Shown: positions 42,403 to 53,035 of the stretch, piece after piece
Layout: every line of letters begins with the position of its first letter
Numbering within the stretch: position 1 is the stretch's first letter
Assembly (NCBI RefSeq): GCF_901933205.1
Contig: NC_044574.1
Coordinates: forward strand, 310,001-374,000
Source: Camarhynchus parvulus
Taxonomy: Eukaryota > Chordata > Aves > Passeriformes > Thraupidae
DNA: 64,000 nucleotides
Direction of reading: 5' to 3'
The notes under the pieces: model-generated
Databases searched by the model: none
What the model saw: only the letters and a program-made list of their open reading frames with translations
Told to the model about the DNA's origin: nothing
Made by a program: the position numbers and the translations under genes

Positions 42403-44103
42403 GATAAAAATCAACCTGACAAGCTGCATTGAGGAGTCTGGCCCGCCTCGTCCAGCATGGCCTTTGTCCTTCCTGGGGCTTGGGGGCCAGCCCAGGAGGA
42501 TTGTGCCTCGATGACATGGCTTTGCTGGAAGGGCACCCAATGGCAGCTTTCCCAGCACATAAATTCTGTGTCCGTGTGAGCCCAGCTCTGCCCAGGGCTG
42601 AGGCTCCCCGAGCTGCCACACACCAGGGTGGGCATGTGAAGGTCGTGAAGGGCAGAGGCAGAAGTGGGAAACTGTTCCTGCCCAGCTGGCAGAGTTTGGA
42701 GGAGATGTCCGAGCAGTGGCAGGCAGAGGACACTTGGTGTGCCTCCCTGCACTGCAGGGGGAGCCTTGGGGAGCCCCAGGGCCCCTCGGGGACCTGCTGG
42801 GCCCAGCTGAGCCCAGGAGGCTGAACGCAGCACGGGGGGGCCGAGCTGCCAGCTGGGACCTGGAGCTGCCTGCATCCACCATGTGAGTGTCATCTCACTG
42901 AAGCAGAAAATAGGAACGTGTTGAGCCATCACGTGGCCTCCTGCAAAGATTGAAGTGCTACCAGGGGTTTCTATTTGTGTGCATCTCCTCATTTCCTAAT
43001 TATCGTGTTTTCCCCCCAGTCCTTTCAGCAACAAATAAATAAATACCTAAATGTTCCCATGCCTGGAAAAAGAGCTGGAGCATCTCTTTAGCCCACAGCC
43101 CTTCTCTGGAATTCACAAGGCTCGGGCTGGCACCGGTGACCATGGTTTGAATTAAAAATATGTAGAAGGGAATTTAAAATCACTGGGCCAGATCATCAGC
43201 TGCTGCAAGTCAGTGAAGACCAGCTGAAGCCAACAGAGCCACAATTATTTCCATTAAGCAGTGAGATCTGACTATGCAAAAGAAGCCATGCCCATCCTCA
43301 GTCATCCCTCCAAGCACTCACTATTTGCTGTCCTCGGCAGTAAGAGAGGTTAATTATCATCATCTGGAAGCACCGGAGTGAAATTAACTACAGGAGAATT
43401 TAGGAGCGTGTCAGGAGCTGCAGCTCTGCTAGCACAGCAGATTCTCCCCAGAAAAGGGAGGGATGGCTGCTCACCTGGGCCAGGGAAACCTGGGGTGCTC
43501 AAAGGGCTGGGAAGGATGCTGCAAGGAGCAGCCCCCCTCCATCCTGGGAAGGAGAGCTGGGATCTGGACGGGCTGCTCCAGCTCTTTGGTGCCCTGTTTC
43601 TGAGTGATCGCATTTCCCAGTGGGAGTGCCGAGCAGGGCACAGGCTATCTGAATTATTATCCAAGCAAACACTCTCATTCTCCAAATCTGGGAAGTTTTC
43701 CAGCTTAATTAACATTAACATTTGTTTTCACTAAGCCGTCTGTCAATGTGCCACCAGCAGCACTAAATATGAGCTCTGAGCACACACACGGGTAGGTAGC
43801 AGCTCAGGTGCAGCTCGGAGCTTCATTCCCAGCTTTGTTCCTTACAAGGCTCGTGCTTCCTGGGCTCTGTAAATCATCCCCTCCTCGAGCAGCAGCAGCC
43901 TCTCCCTCGACAGCAGTCTCAGTGGCAGCTAATGCCCAAACATCCTGGAACATCCTCGCCTCAGCTGCACCCAGGCACCAGCCCCGGCTGCCTCCTGCTG
44001 CTGCTGCTGCTGCCCGGAGAGGCAAGGCAAAGGGAAGATGCATTTCAAGGGGCTTTCTGTCCCAGTTCTCCTCCCAGATCTGTGCAAATGCAGATTTCTT
44101 GTA
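42403..44103. other. Single-copy noncoding stretch, 1.7 kb
   Basis: 42430-42880 GC-rich; 43000-43420 and 43640-43800 AT-rich, possibly conserved noncoding. 43990-44010 has a short GCT run. No supported exon. Confidence 0.45.
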
Positions 44104-44300
44104 TATCACAGAATCCCAGAATGGTTTGGGTTAGAAGGAATTGCAAAGCCCACCCAGTGCCACCCCTGCCATGGCAGGGACACCTCCCACTGTCCCAGGT
44201 GCTCCCAGCCCCAGTGTCCAGCCTGGCCTTGGGCACTGCCAGGGATCCAGGGGCAGCCACAGCTGCTCTGGGCACCTGTGCCAGGGCCTGCCTACCCTGT
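44104..44300 (-). mobile_element. CR1 LINE 3' fragment
   Basis: Antisense, well preserved: TATCACAGAATCCCAGAATG, AAGCCCACCCAGTGCCACCC, CCATGGCAGGGACACCTCCC, GGGCACCTGTGCCAGGGCC. A useful local reference for the unexpanded CR1 end. Confidence 0.93.
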
Positions 44301-44636
44301 GCAGTGAATGCACGGGGATTAATTCTTCATCTTCTTGGGATCTTCTCTCCTTTGGCCACCTTTGGTGACAATCAGTACTCAAAGGAAGGACAGTGAGACA
44401 GTGATTGAGTCCCCTGCAGAAGGGGGCTGAGATTGGCCAGGTGGAGAAACAGGGACACAAAGTGGGACAGCTGTGGAACGTGACAGCAGCGCTGCCAGTG
44501 CTGGCACAATCACATCCCCGCCCTCAGAGCTGACACAGCTGAGCATCCTTTGGGCGCTTTCCTGCATCCCCTTCGAGCAGCTTTAACCTTGTCTGACTGA
44601 CACATCAACCCTGGCCTTATCACCCTGGACAGCCTT

Positions 44637-44870
44637 CAAGGGCTCTGGGCAGCCTGGGGCACTGGGGGTGACCCTGGAATGGCTCTGGGCAGCCTGGGGC
44701 ATTGGGGTGACCCTGCGAATGGCTCTGGGCAGCCTGGGGCACTGGGGGTGACCCTGGAATGGCTCTGGGCAGCCTGGGGCACTGGAGGTGTCCCTGCCCT
44801 TGGCTCTGGGCAGCCTGGGGCACTGGGGGTGTCCTGGGGCACGGGAGGTGTCCCTGCCCATGGCAGGGGC
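44637..44870. repeat. About 58-bp minisatellite in a CR1
   Basis: Four to five copies of GGCTCTGGGCAGCCTGGGGC, then ACTGGGGGTGACCCTGGAAT. The final copies change to GGTGTCCCTGCCC and become ordinary CR1 sequence, so the array grew from CR1 sequence. Confidence 0.9.
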
Positions 44871-44935
44871 TGGAGCTGGATTGGCTTTCAGGTCCCTTCC
44901 AGCCCAACCCATTCTGTGACTCTGTGGTTCTGTTT
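44830..44935 (+). mobile_element. CR1 3' tail after the array
   Basis: Sense: GGGAGGTGTCCCTGCCCATG, TTTCAGGTCCCTTCCAGCCC, CATTCTGTGACTCTGTGG. Confidence 0.85.
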
Positions 44936-45057
44936 CTCCCCTGAGCCGTATGAGACAAACAGGTTCTTCCTCATCTCTGAGCTTGCTCCATCTTCTCTTT
45001 GCTCTGTTTAAAAGGTGAATTCATTTCTTATGTCCCCAGCAACAATCAGGGCCTTCA

Positions 45058-45232
45058 ACAATCAGGGATCCAAGGGCAGCCACAGCAGCTCTGGGCACCT
45101 GTGCCAGAGCCTCACACCCTGCCAGGGAACAATTCCCAATTCCCCATATCCCATCCAGCCCTGCCCTCTGGCACTGGGAGCCATTCCCTGTGTCCTGTCC
45201 CCCCAGGCCCTTTCAGGAGTGTGATTTTCTGG
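45058..45232 (-). mobile_element. CR1 LINE fragment lacking its tail
   Basis: Antisense: CAATCAGGGATCCAAGGGCA, GGGCACCTGTGCCAGAGCC, CCATATCCCATCCAGCCC, AGGCCCTTTCAGGAGTGTGA. The 3'-most tail and CCATGGCAGG block are missing. Confidence 0.85.
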
Positions 45233-45567
45233 ACCATTCCTGGTGTGTGGCCTGAATGCTGGGCCTGTCCTTCTCCCTTCCCGATTCACTGACCCCAGCA
45301 TGGCTCCTCCCGAGCAGAGAGAACCTCCCAGGGACATTGCCAGGGCTTTGGCACGTGATTCCAAGGTCAGAGCTCCTCTGGTTCCTCAGAGTCAACCTCT
45401 CCCTTCAGCCTGAGCCCCCCGTGTGGAAAAGGCCCCCAGTGCCTTGGTGCCATGCATGGCTGTGCCAGGAAAGGGCAGAGGGAAGAGCTCAGGCATTGCT
45501 TGGGTGGTGCCACTCGCCTGGGCCAGGAGAGCCACCCCTGCCCAGCCTCGGAGCTCTGAGCTCCATG

Positions 45568-45705
45568 TGGAGGAGGAGGAGGAGGAGGAGGAGGAGGAGG
45601 AGGAGGGAGGAGGAAGAAGGGAGGAGGGGAAAGGGGAGGGAAAAGGGGAAGGAGAAGAAAAAGAGAAGGGGGAAAGGAGGAGGAGGAGGAGAAGGAGGAG
45701 GCTCC
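45568..45705 (+). repeat. GGA/GGGAAA purine tract
   Basis: About 140 bases almost all purine: GGA trinucleotides first, then GGGGAAAGGGGAGGG-type sequence, then GGA again. On the minus strand it resembles the TCC tract in the LTR at 18.6 kb, but no LTR arms flank it. Confidence 0.93.
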
Positions 45706-46275
45706 TCCGAGGCTGTGCCTGAGGCTGGGCCGGGAGCAGAGCTGCCCCTCCATGCTCTGCTTGGCAACAGAAGGAAAGGTTGGCATGGCAACTTCTTCTG
45801 ACGAGGGAAAGGTTGTTGGAAATGGACTGAGATCAGCTGTTGTCTTGTCCACTGAGAGAGGGACAAGAAGGAGCACAGCTTAATTTGAAATAAAGAAGCC
45901 CCTGGGGCTGTGAGTGTTCGGCAGCCTGGGAGGAGTGGGCAGGATAAAGCTGCCAGGGCTGCACCACATTCACTCAGCCCCGAGTGCTGAGCCTTGAGTG
46001 GGGCCTTGTCTGGATGCTATTTCAGCTTCAAGGGCTCCTCAGGACCTTGAGCTCTTGTGTGTTTGCATCAATGCACCAGAATGTCTCAGCTCCCCGTTGT
46101 TGCCTGGCTCTGCCGCGCTGCTGTCAGAGCCCTCAGGTCTCTGCACTGCCCGTCCTGCGCCCTGCTCCAGCACCCTGCCCTGCCTTACTGCCCCCTTCCT
46201 GCCTCTGCTCTTCTAATTCCCAAAGCGCAGCTCAGCTATTGCCAGTTTTCCCAGCTGAATCCACCCCATTCCAAG
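45706..46275. other. Single-copy noncoding stretch
   Basis: No repeat or exon recognised. Confidence 0.45.
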
Positions 46276-46380
46276 GAATCACAGAGTCACACACAGAGTC
46301 ACAGAGTCAGAGAATGGTTTGGGGTGGGAGGGACCTTAGGGATCATCCAGTTCCAACCCCTCCATGTCCACCAGGTCAGG
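46276..46380 (-). mobile_element. CR1 LINE 3' fragment
   Basis: Antisense: GGAATCACAGAGTCACACAC and AGAATGGTTTGGGGTGGGAG, then TTAGGGATCATCCAGTTCCA. The tail shows extra ACAGAGTCAC repeats. Confidence 0.82.
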
Positions 46381-47332
46381 AGTTTACCAACTCCTAAACC
46401 AAACCAGGAGCCATCTCTTGTACACCCAATCCTTCCTCCTGCCTCCTTCTCGTCCTACAGGACATCCTGCAATTTCCAACCCGAGCTGCACTGGCTGGCT
46501 GCTCTTGGAACATGAAATATTTCCACTTCACTGTTCCAAATCTGGGATTAGAAATGGATCTTTGGGGCAAGATAAAAGATGACAGCTGAAGGATCCCACC
46601 CTTAGTGAATCCATACTGGTAGATGGGATTCTTGGGGAATTTTTAGCTCTTATCCATCAGTTTGAAATCTCTGTGGGCTCTGAACCCACCTCGCCTCTGT
46701 CTTTCAGCTAAAATATCCAGACTGAACAGCAATTACCCAGAAAAAGAGGGATCATCTCCCTGCAGCTGCAGAGCACCCCTGGTGTTGAATGCATTCCAAA
46801 TGAACACAAAGAGATGTGGAAAACGAGGCAGGGACACTGTGGGAGCTGAATTCACCCAGCACAGGCCTCCCTTGTGCCCTGAGCTCTGTTCAGCACTGAA
46901 CCACCCCATTAATCTCTTTAGGGAGAACATCCTTAAACTGGGGGTTTAGATCTGGGGTCCTTTGCCGCTGCCCTTGGACACTCCATGTGCTCTCCTAGCC
47001 CATTTACCCCCGCTCTCAGGCCATGAGGGGCTCCTGGCTGAGGCAGGGTCTCTGCGCTGGCTCTGAAGGCAGAATTCTCAGAGATGTCAGCCTGGATCAG
47101 GGGCAAAGAACAGAGAGCAGCAACTTTGGAGTGAAACTCCTTGGGACACCCCATGGGGCAAGGAGGGACCTCAGACTGAAAACACCACGCCAGAAGGAGA
47201 AATAGGAAAAGTAAGCATGAAGAATTGCCCCTGGAGGTTTAGGTTTAACAAGCATAAAGCTGGTAGCAGTCGTTTCCTGTAGGACCAAGAAAGGATCAGG
47301 ATGCTGCTTGCTTTGGGGAAGGAGGGCAGAAT
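46381..47332. other. Single-copy noncoding stretch
   Basis: About 950 bp without repeats or a recognisable exon. Confidence 0.45.
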
Positions 47333-47412
47333 TCATGGAATCACACAAGCTCTGGGTTGAGAGCAACCTTGGAGATCATCTAGTTCCAACCCCTGCCATT
47401 CCAATTGATTCT
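47333..47412 (-). mobile_element. Short CR1 3' tail
   Basis: Antisense: CATGGAATCACACAAGCTCT and GGAGATCATCTAGTTCCAAC. About 80 bp. Confidence 0.75.
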
Positions 47413-47710
47413 TTAACTTCCCCTTGTTAAAAAAAGGAAAACAAAACCCACAAAACCGCAAGGCAGAATCTCGATCTCCCCACAAAATAAATAATAGAAA
47501 CAAGCAAGCCTCAAACATTTCTGATCCCAGCACAGAATCTCAGCCTGCTATAAACACTGCTGGATTTAAATATCAAGAATATTCAGTGCATCAACAACAA
47601 AATATAATCCATGTTATTTCATCTGACAATGCACAGAGGACGAAAATAGAAAGGCCCGCTCCATTAAGCTTTGCATCTCCAACTGCACTGAAATTATAAT
47701 CAACAGCTTC
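47413..47710. other. AT-rich single-copy block, candidate conserved element
   Basis: Markedly AT-rich between GC-rich neighbours, with TAAATAATAG, GATTTAAATATC and GAAATTATAATC. It has the base composition of deeply conserved noncoding DNA. Conservation cannot be tested here. Confidence 0.35.
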
Positions 47711-47885
47711 TTCAGGGCAAGGGGGGGAACAAAGGAAGGCAGAAGGAGAAAAAAAAGTACACGGAAGGTTGTTTTTTTTTTGCCATGGCACTTAGAAGAA
47801 CACATTTCCAGCCCATTTCTGCCCCTCCTGCATCAGGGCTTTGCTGAATTCTGGGGTCTTGACCAAACACTCTCATTTTGCAGAG

Positions 47886-48685
47886 CTGCACGTGGAGCTG
47901 CAAGGCAGGGGCAGGGGCTGCAAGGCAGGGGCAGGAGCTGCAAGGCAGGGGCTGCAAGGCAGGGGCTGCAAGGCAGGGGCAGGAGCTGCAAGGCAGGGGC
48001 AGGAGCTGCAAGGCAGGGCTGCAAGGCAGGAGCTGCAAGGCAGGGGCAGGAGCTGCAAGGCAGGAGCTGCAAGGCAGGAGCTGCAAGGCAGGGGCAGGAG
48101 CTGCAAGGCAGGAGCTGCAAGGCAGGAGCTGCAAGGCAGGGGCAGGAGCTGCAAGGCAGGAGCTGCATGGCAGGAGCTGCAAGGCAGGGGCTGCAAGGCA
48201 GGAGCTGCAAGGCAGGGGCAGGAGCTGCATGGCAGGAGCTGCAGGGCAGGAGCTGCAAGGCAGGAGCTGCAAGGCAGGGCAGGAGCTGCATGGCGGAGCG
48301 CAGGCAGGGGCTGCAAGGCAGGAGCTGCAAGGCAGGGGCAGGAGCTGCAAGGCAGGGCGCGCCGGGGCTGCAAGGCAGGGGCAGGAGCTGCAAGGCAGGG
48401 GCTGCAAGGCAGGGGCTGCAAGGCAGGAGCTGCAAGGCAGGGGGCAGGAGCTGCAAGGCAGGAGCTGCAAGGCAGGGGCAGGAGCTGCAAGGCAGGGGCT
48501 GCAAGGCAGGGGCTGCAAGGCAGGAGCTGCAAGGCAGGGGCAGGAGCTGCAAGGCAGGGGCTGCAAGGCAGGGGCTGCAAGGCAGGAGCTGCAAGGCAGG
48601 GGCAGGAGCTGCAAGGCAGGCAGGAGCTGCAAGGCAGGGGCGAGCTGCATGGCAGGGGCAGGAGCTGCAAGGCAGGGGCAGGCGC
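47886..48685. repeat. 14/20-bp minisatellite, 0.8 kb
   Basis: Roughly 50 units of three types: GCAAGGCAGGAGCT, GCAAGGCAGGGGCT and the 20-bp GCAAGGCAGGGGCAGGAGCT, with some GCATGG variants. Blocks of the three types recur in the same order (48390-48500 resembles 48480-48600). A degenerate zone at 48285-48370 has small deletions. Confidence 0.96.
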
Positions 48686-49995
48686 CCTCCAGCAGCACCC
48701 AGAGCTCCCCTGATCACTGCCCCTGCCTGTCCCAGCTCCCCGTGCCAGAGCAGCCCAGGGACAGCCTGGGCTCGGTTCCACACAGCCCCAGCCGTGGGTC
48801 ACAAGGCTCAGAGGGGAGGTTTAGGACAGGCTCAGGGCGCAGGGCCCTGACCTCCAGCCCTGACCTCTGCACTGCCCCTTCAGGTCCCTCCTCTCTTGTT
48901 CTGAGGCCCTGGTGAGATGTCATTTGTCCCTCTTGGCGGCTTTCCAGTGAGATGTTCCAGTATCACGCAGAGTATTTCCATCTTCTTCTATTTTTTTTTT
49001 TTTTTTACTAGCCAGAAATGGTTGAGTCACCATTTTAAAAGACAAAATTTTGTGGAAAATCAAAGCAATGAACCAACAAACACAGAGTTTGCAATGACAA
49101 TTTTATTCGTTTTTCCTGGCATGATCTCACCCCTGGGATGTAGAAAGCAGGAGCTGACTTCTGTGAGCAAAGCAAACTAGAAAAGTTTAGAGAAATCAGT
49201 TGCTCCATGCTGCTTTCTTTGGAGCGTGTCTATAATCCCCAAACTTCTTCTCCAGGTTCCCCAGGTTCCCTGCAGCTACAGAATCCGAGTCCTGTTATTA
49301 CTTTTTTTTCCATCATTGATTTATGTAAATTAAATAGGAAGAAATACCAGTACTCCAGCCAAAAAGAGAAATGCCTCTTTTACAGGCTTAATATTTCACA
49401 CCGAATTCTCATCCTTCCCTGTGAGCAACTTCTTGCTCGGCCTCTCACATTATACTTTTACCGATAGCATTAAATGCTGAATGTGGGCAATAGCTTTGAT
49501 ATATGGACAATTTACAGCACACACAGAGAGCCCTGACAGGACTCTTTTTCCTTTCTTTATCATCTTGTTCATAAATTCCAGCTGCTCCAGGCAGGGGCTC
49601 AGGGCGTGAGCACGGTCCGGGTGTGACAGGGACCTGCAGAGCCCTCCTGGACACCCTGAGCACCTCCCCTGTCACCTGGGGGCTCTTTGGGGTTTTCTGC
49701 AGGGCCCTCCTGAGTGCTTTTCTCTTTTGGGGCCGGGGATTAGAGGGGGGAAGGTGCTGGGGTGAATTCAGGAGCAGCCGCACCAAAGGCTTCTCCAGCC
49801 CAGCTGCAGCGCAGGCTCCTGAGGCTGGTGACAGACGGCAGCTGCCACCTGGGGAGACCTCAGGGAGGCTCTGAGGGGCTGGGGGACATCGCTGTGCACC
49901 AAGGACACCCCTGACGAGCTGCTGCTCCTTGTGCCACCAATCTGGGACGGTTGCAGTCCATTGCAAGCCCAGCCTGGCAGGTCCTGTCCCCCTTT
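48686..49995. other. Single-copy noncoding stretch, 1.3 kb
   Basis: A T run lies at 48990-49006. 49000-49560 is AT-rich, the rest GC-rich. No exon recognised. Confidence 0.45.
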
Positions 49996-50083
49996 TCCCC
50001 ATTCACACCCCATTTACACCCCATTCACACCCCATTTACACCCCATTCACACAAATTCACACCCCATTCGCACCCCAGGCCAG
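49996..50083. repeat. 11-bp minisatellite
   Basis: About seven copies of CCCCATTCACA or CCCCATTTACA, alternating at first, so a 22-bp dimer is likely. Confidence 0.9.
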
Positions 50084-50508
50084 GTGCCAGCCGTGCCCTT
50101 GTTTGTAGCTGCTGCAGAAGGAGCAGAGCTGACAATTTCCTGCAGCACCAGGACAAGGAGCGTTCGGGCTCTGTCAGGCTGACGGGACAGGATGGGCTGT
50201 GTCCCTGGGTGACCCCAGAGTGCTCAGCCGGGGCTGGAGGTGTCTCCACCATCCCACAGCGCCCAAAACGCTTGGGCACAGGGCTCAGACTGACTCTGAG
50301 CTCTCTGCACTTGGGGGGGTGCTGGTGGAGCCCCCTTGGCTGGTCTGCTCCAGCTCCCCCCAAACTCAGCACAAAGGGGAGCTTCACCTCCCTCGGGGTG
50401 AGGAGGGAGGTGTCCAAGGCCTCTGCTCTGGAGGGGAAAAGCATCCAGAAAGAACAGAACTGGCTGGAAGCCAAGGACGAGAGGGACTGATCAGTTGTGA
50501 GTTCCTGT
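50084..50508. other. Single-copy noncoding stretch
   Basis: No repeat or exon recognised. Confidence 0.45.
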
Positions 50509-50925
50509 TGTGCTGTTGTGAGGGCCCCAGGACGAGGTGAGAGATGAGGATTTGACTCCAAGTTCTCAGAAGGCTGATTTATTATTTTACAATATGATAT
50601 ATATTACGTTATGTTATGTTATATTATAATTATATACTAAAACTATACTAAAGAAAGAGAAAGGATATACTAAAACTATACTAAAGAAAGAGAAAGGAGA
50701 CATCAGAAGGCTAGAAAAGAGTGAATAATAAAAATTCCTGGCTGACCAGAGAGTCCGACACAGCTGGACTGGGATTGGCCATTAAGTAAGATCAATTCAC
50801 ATGCTGGGTAAACAATTCTCCAAATCACATTCCAAAGCAGCAAAACACGGAGAAGCTGAGGCTTCTCATCTTGCCAGGAGAAGAAATCCTGGCAAAGGGA
50901 TTTTTCAGATAATATCACAGTGACA
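50509..50925 (-). mobile_element. Solo LTR (family A, copy 2) with 33-bp duplication
   Basis: Shares GAGGATTTGACTCCAAG, AGAAGGCTGATTTATTATTT and CAGAGAGTCCGACACAGCTG with the copies at 1070 and 52651. It ends ATCACAGTGACA on the plus strand (TGTCACTG start on minus). A 33-bp segment beginning TATACTAAAACTATACTAAA is exactly doubled at 50633-50665 and 50666-50698. A TTACGTTATGTTATG microsatellite lies just before it. More diverged than the other two copies. Confidence 0.8.
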
Positions 50926-50984
50926 AGTTTCATCCTGCTCCTCCTCTTCCTCATTCTTCTTCTTTATTTCTTGGGCTCTTGAGC

Positions 50985-51078
50985 AGCCTGGCCTTGTGGA
51001 AGGTGTCCCAGGGCAGGGGGCTGAAAGCAGATGAGCTTTAAGTTCCTTCCATTCTGTGATTCTCTGATTCTCTGACTG
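50985..51078 (+). mobile_element. Short CR1 3' tail
   Basis: Sense: GAGCAGCCTGGCCTTGTGGA, AAGTTCCTTCCATTCTGTGA, then the octamer-like tail repeat TTCTCTGATTCTCTGA. Confidence 0.82.
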
Positions 51079-51139
51079 AAACCCTTCCCCAGGGCGACAG
51101 TAGCAGCAGGATGAGCACTCAGCACTCAGGCAGGGGCTG

Positions 51140-51645
51140 GTGGTGATGGTATGGGCATAAAATGGTTCTGAAATCGTGGGATGGATGTTCAGGGGAGTTG
51201 GAAAGAAAGGTTGGGCCTGGTAGGCCCCGGGAAAATGTTGGGCTTTACTGGATCATGCAAAACTGCACCTGTATAATCATTAATGATTATATATTTGATA
51301 AATTATATGATTGCTATATGATAAATGATACGATTGTTAAATGTGATGACGGTTTGATAATTGGATATGATTATTGTTTAATTGTAACAAGAATCATAAG
51401 AAACAATGTTTGGGGGGTTTGATGGAGATTACAAGAATCCATGCTTAGATGAGATCAATGCATACAGTAGAACAATATAAGTTTAATAATTAACATGTAG
51501 TTATATAACGATAAAGGTATTAAAACATGTTAATCCCAAACCCATGGAGGGTCAGATTTGGGTCTGTGCCCCTGACACCCAGAGCTCTTCAATAAAAGCA
51601 CCTGCATAGAATTATTCTGTGATTGTGTTCTGGAACACTGACAGT
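51140..51645 (+). mobile_element. Solo LTR (family D), AT-rich U3
   Basis: A long AT-rich U3 with ATCATTAATGATTATATATT and many TGATAAAT-type motifs leads to GTATTAAAACATG and then AATAAA at 51591-51596. The end is probably AACACTGACA at 51643. The start is uncertain, either near 51142 (TGGTGATGG) or at 51236 (TGTTGGGC). The type is familiar from songbird LTRs, but I cannot name it. Confidence 0.65.
51591..51596 (+). promoter_or_regulatory. LTR polyadenylation signal
   Basis: AATAAA about 50 bp before the proposed LTR end. Confidence 0.55.
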
Positions 51646-51835
51646 GGGAATGAGACCCTGTGTGCTCTGGAAACACCCGGAATTGTGTTCTGGAACACTG
51701 ACAGTGGGAATGAGACCCTGTGTGCTCTGGAAACACCCGGAATTGTGTTCTGGAACACTGACAGTGGGAATGAGACCCCAGAGCTGAGTCCCATGGGTGC
51801 CCTGGGAACACCTGGAATTGTGTTCTGGAATGTTC
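51622..51835 (+). repeat. 60-bp tandem repeat across an LTR edge
   Basis: Three and a half copies starting ATTGTGTTCTGGAACACTGA. The lines at 51661 and 51721 are identical, so the first two copies are exact; the third diverges after GAGACCCCAGAGC. The first 22 bases of each unit look like the LTR terminus and the rest like flanking DNA. As 60 is a multiple of three a frame stays open; nothing supports coding. Confidence 0.93.
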
Positions 51836-52650
51836 CCTGCTGCTCTGGAAATTCACCCCTCAGCTGGCAGTGTCCCACCAGTGTCCCCCACACCCTCAGC
51901 AATGGTGCCACAGCTCCCCAGGCTGCTCCTGTGCCTGGAAAAGGCCCTGTCCTGTCCTGGATGAGGGAGACTCAGCCTCCACGGCCTGCCCAGCTGAGGC
52001 ACAGCTTTAGGTCACAGGCTGCTCCTGGTGGATCATTTCAGGAGACAGCACTACATGTGTTGGTGGTAAATTGTTTAGTGCTGAATTAATCTCACTCTTC
52101 ATGCATCTGTAGTCATTTTCTGCTGGCTGTAAGCAGCATTTCTGTGCATAATTGTGTATTACTCCCTGGGGCCTGCTACAAACAGAGCTCCTGTTTAAAA
52201 CAGAGTTGTTAATCTGCTTGCCTTTTTTTGTTTTTCAAGTTACAGGTCAATGCACACCTGTTATAAAACATCTGTATAAAACTCCAGCAGCCTCCCCGTG
52301 CTCTCTGAAGGCCTGGGCCCTGCCTGGCTCCGGGACCACAGCTCTGGAGCTGCTATGGATTGGGATAAACACAATGTCAACACCGACATCTTTGGCACAG
52401 GCTTTCCTACAGAGCAATTGCCTGATGGCTCTGGGGGTGAAGCTGCTCCACATGGCTGCTGCCAGGGATGGGAATCTGCCCCAGCCGGGCCCAGAGCCCT
52501 CCTGTGCAGGTGAAACCCTCAGGAAAGGGGAGCTGCACGCTTTGCTGGGTAAAGGGGATGCACTGGTGTCCAGCAGCCAGAATGGTGGGGCTCACACTGA
52601 ATGCTGCAGCTGCAGGAAAGAAGGAACTTTCCTCTCTTGTTCCCAGCCTG
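51836..52650. other. Single-copy noncoding stretch
   Basis: About 815 bp without repeats. A 175-codon open frame at 52152-52679 has no known domain and runs into an LTR. Confidence 0.45.
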
Positions 52651-53035
52651 TGACCGTGTTCGCAGGAGTCCCAGGATGAGGGAAGAGACGAGGATCTGAC
52701 TCCATGTTTCAGAAGGCTTGATTTGTTATTTTATGACATATATTACATTAAAGCTACACTGAAAGAATAGCAGAAAGGATTTCATCAGAAGGCTAGCTAA
52801 GAATAGAAAAGGAATGAAATGATAACAAAAGTTTGTGGCTCGGACAGAGAGTCCAAGCCAGCTGACTGTGATTGGCCATTAATTAGAAACAACCATGAGA
52901 CCAATCACAGATGCACCTGTTGCATTCCACAGCAGCAGATAATCACTGTTCACATTTTGTTCCTGAGGCCTCTCAGCTTCTCAGGAGGAAAAATCCTAAG
53001 GAAAGGATTTTTCATAAAAGATGTCTGGGCAAAAG
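52651..53035 (-). mobile_element. Solo LTR (family A, copy 3)
   Basis: From TGACCGTGTTCGCAGG to ATGTCTGGGC on the plus strand, closely matching 1070-1454 (GAGGATCTGACTCCATGTTT, GATGCACCTGTTGCATTCCA). The terminal TGTCACA of the minus-strand start is decayed. Same orientation as copy 2, about 1.7 kb away, but the DNA between is not retroviral and the two copies differ greatly, so this is not a provirus. Confidence 0.8.

Noticed and set aside
42085..42882. 265-codon minus-strand open frame.
   Set aside because: Its C-terminal part is antisense CR1 and the rest has no domain or splice evidence.
47712..48915. Long Cys/Leu-rich and Gln/Gly/Arg-rich frames resembling keratin-associated or collagen-like proteins.
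   Set aside because: Produced by the 14/20-bp array; equally long frames exist on both strands.
50509..53035. Two family A LTRs in the same orientation 1.7 kb apart, like a provirus.
   Set aside because: The LTRs are too different from each other, the DNA between has another LTR, a CR1 tail and a tandem repeat, and shows no gag, pol or env.
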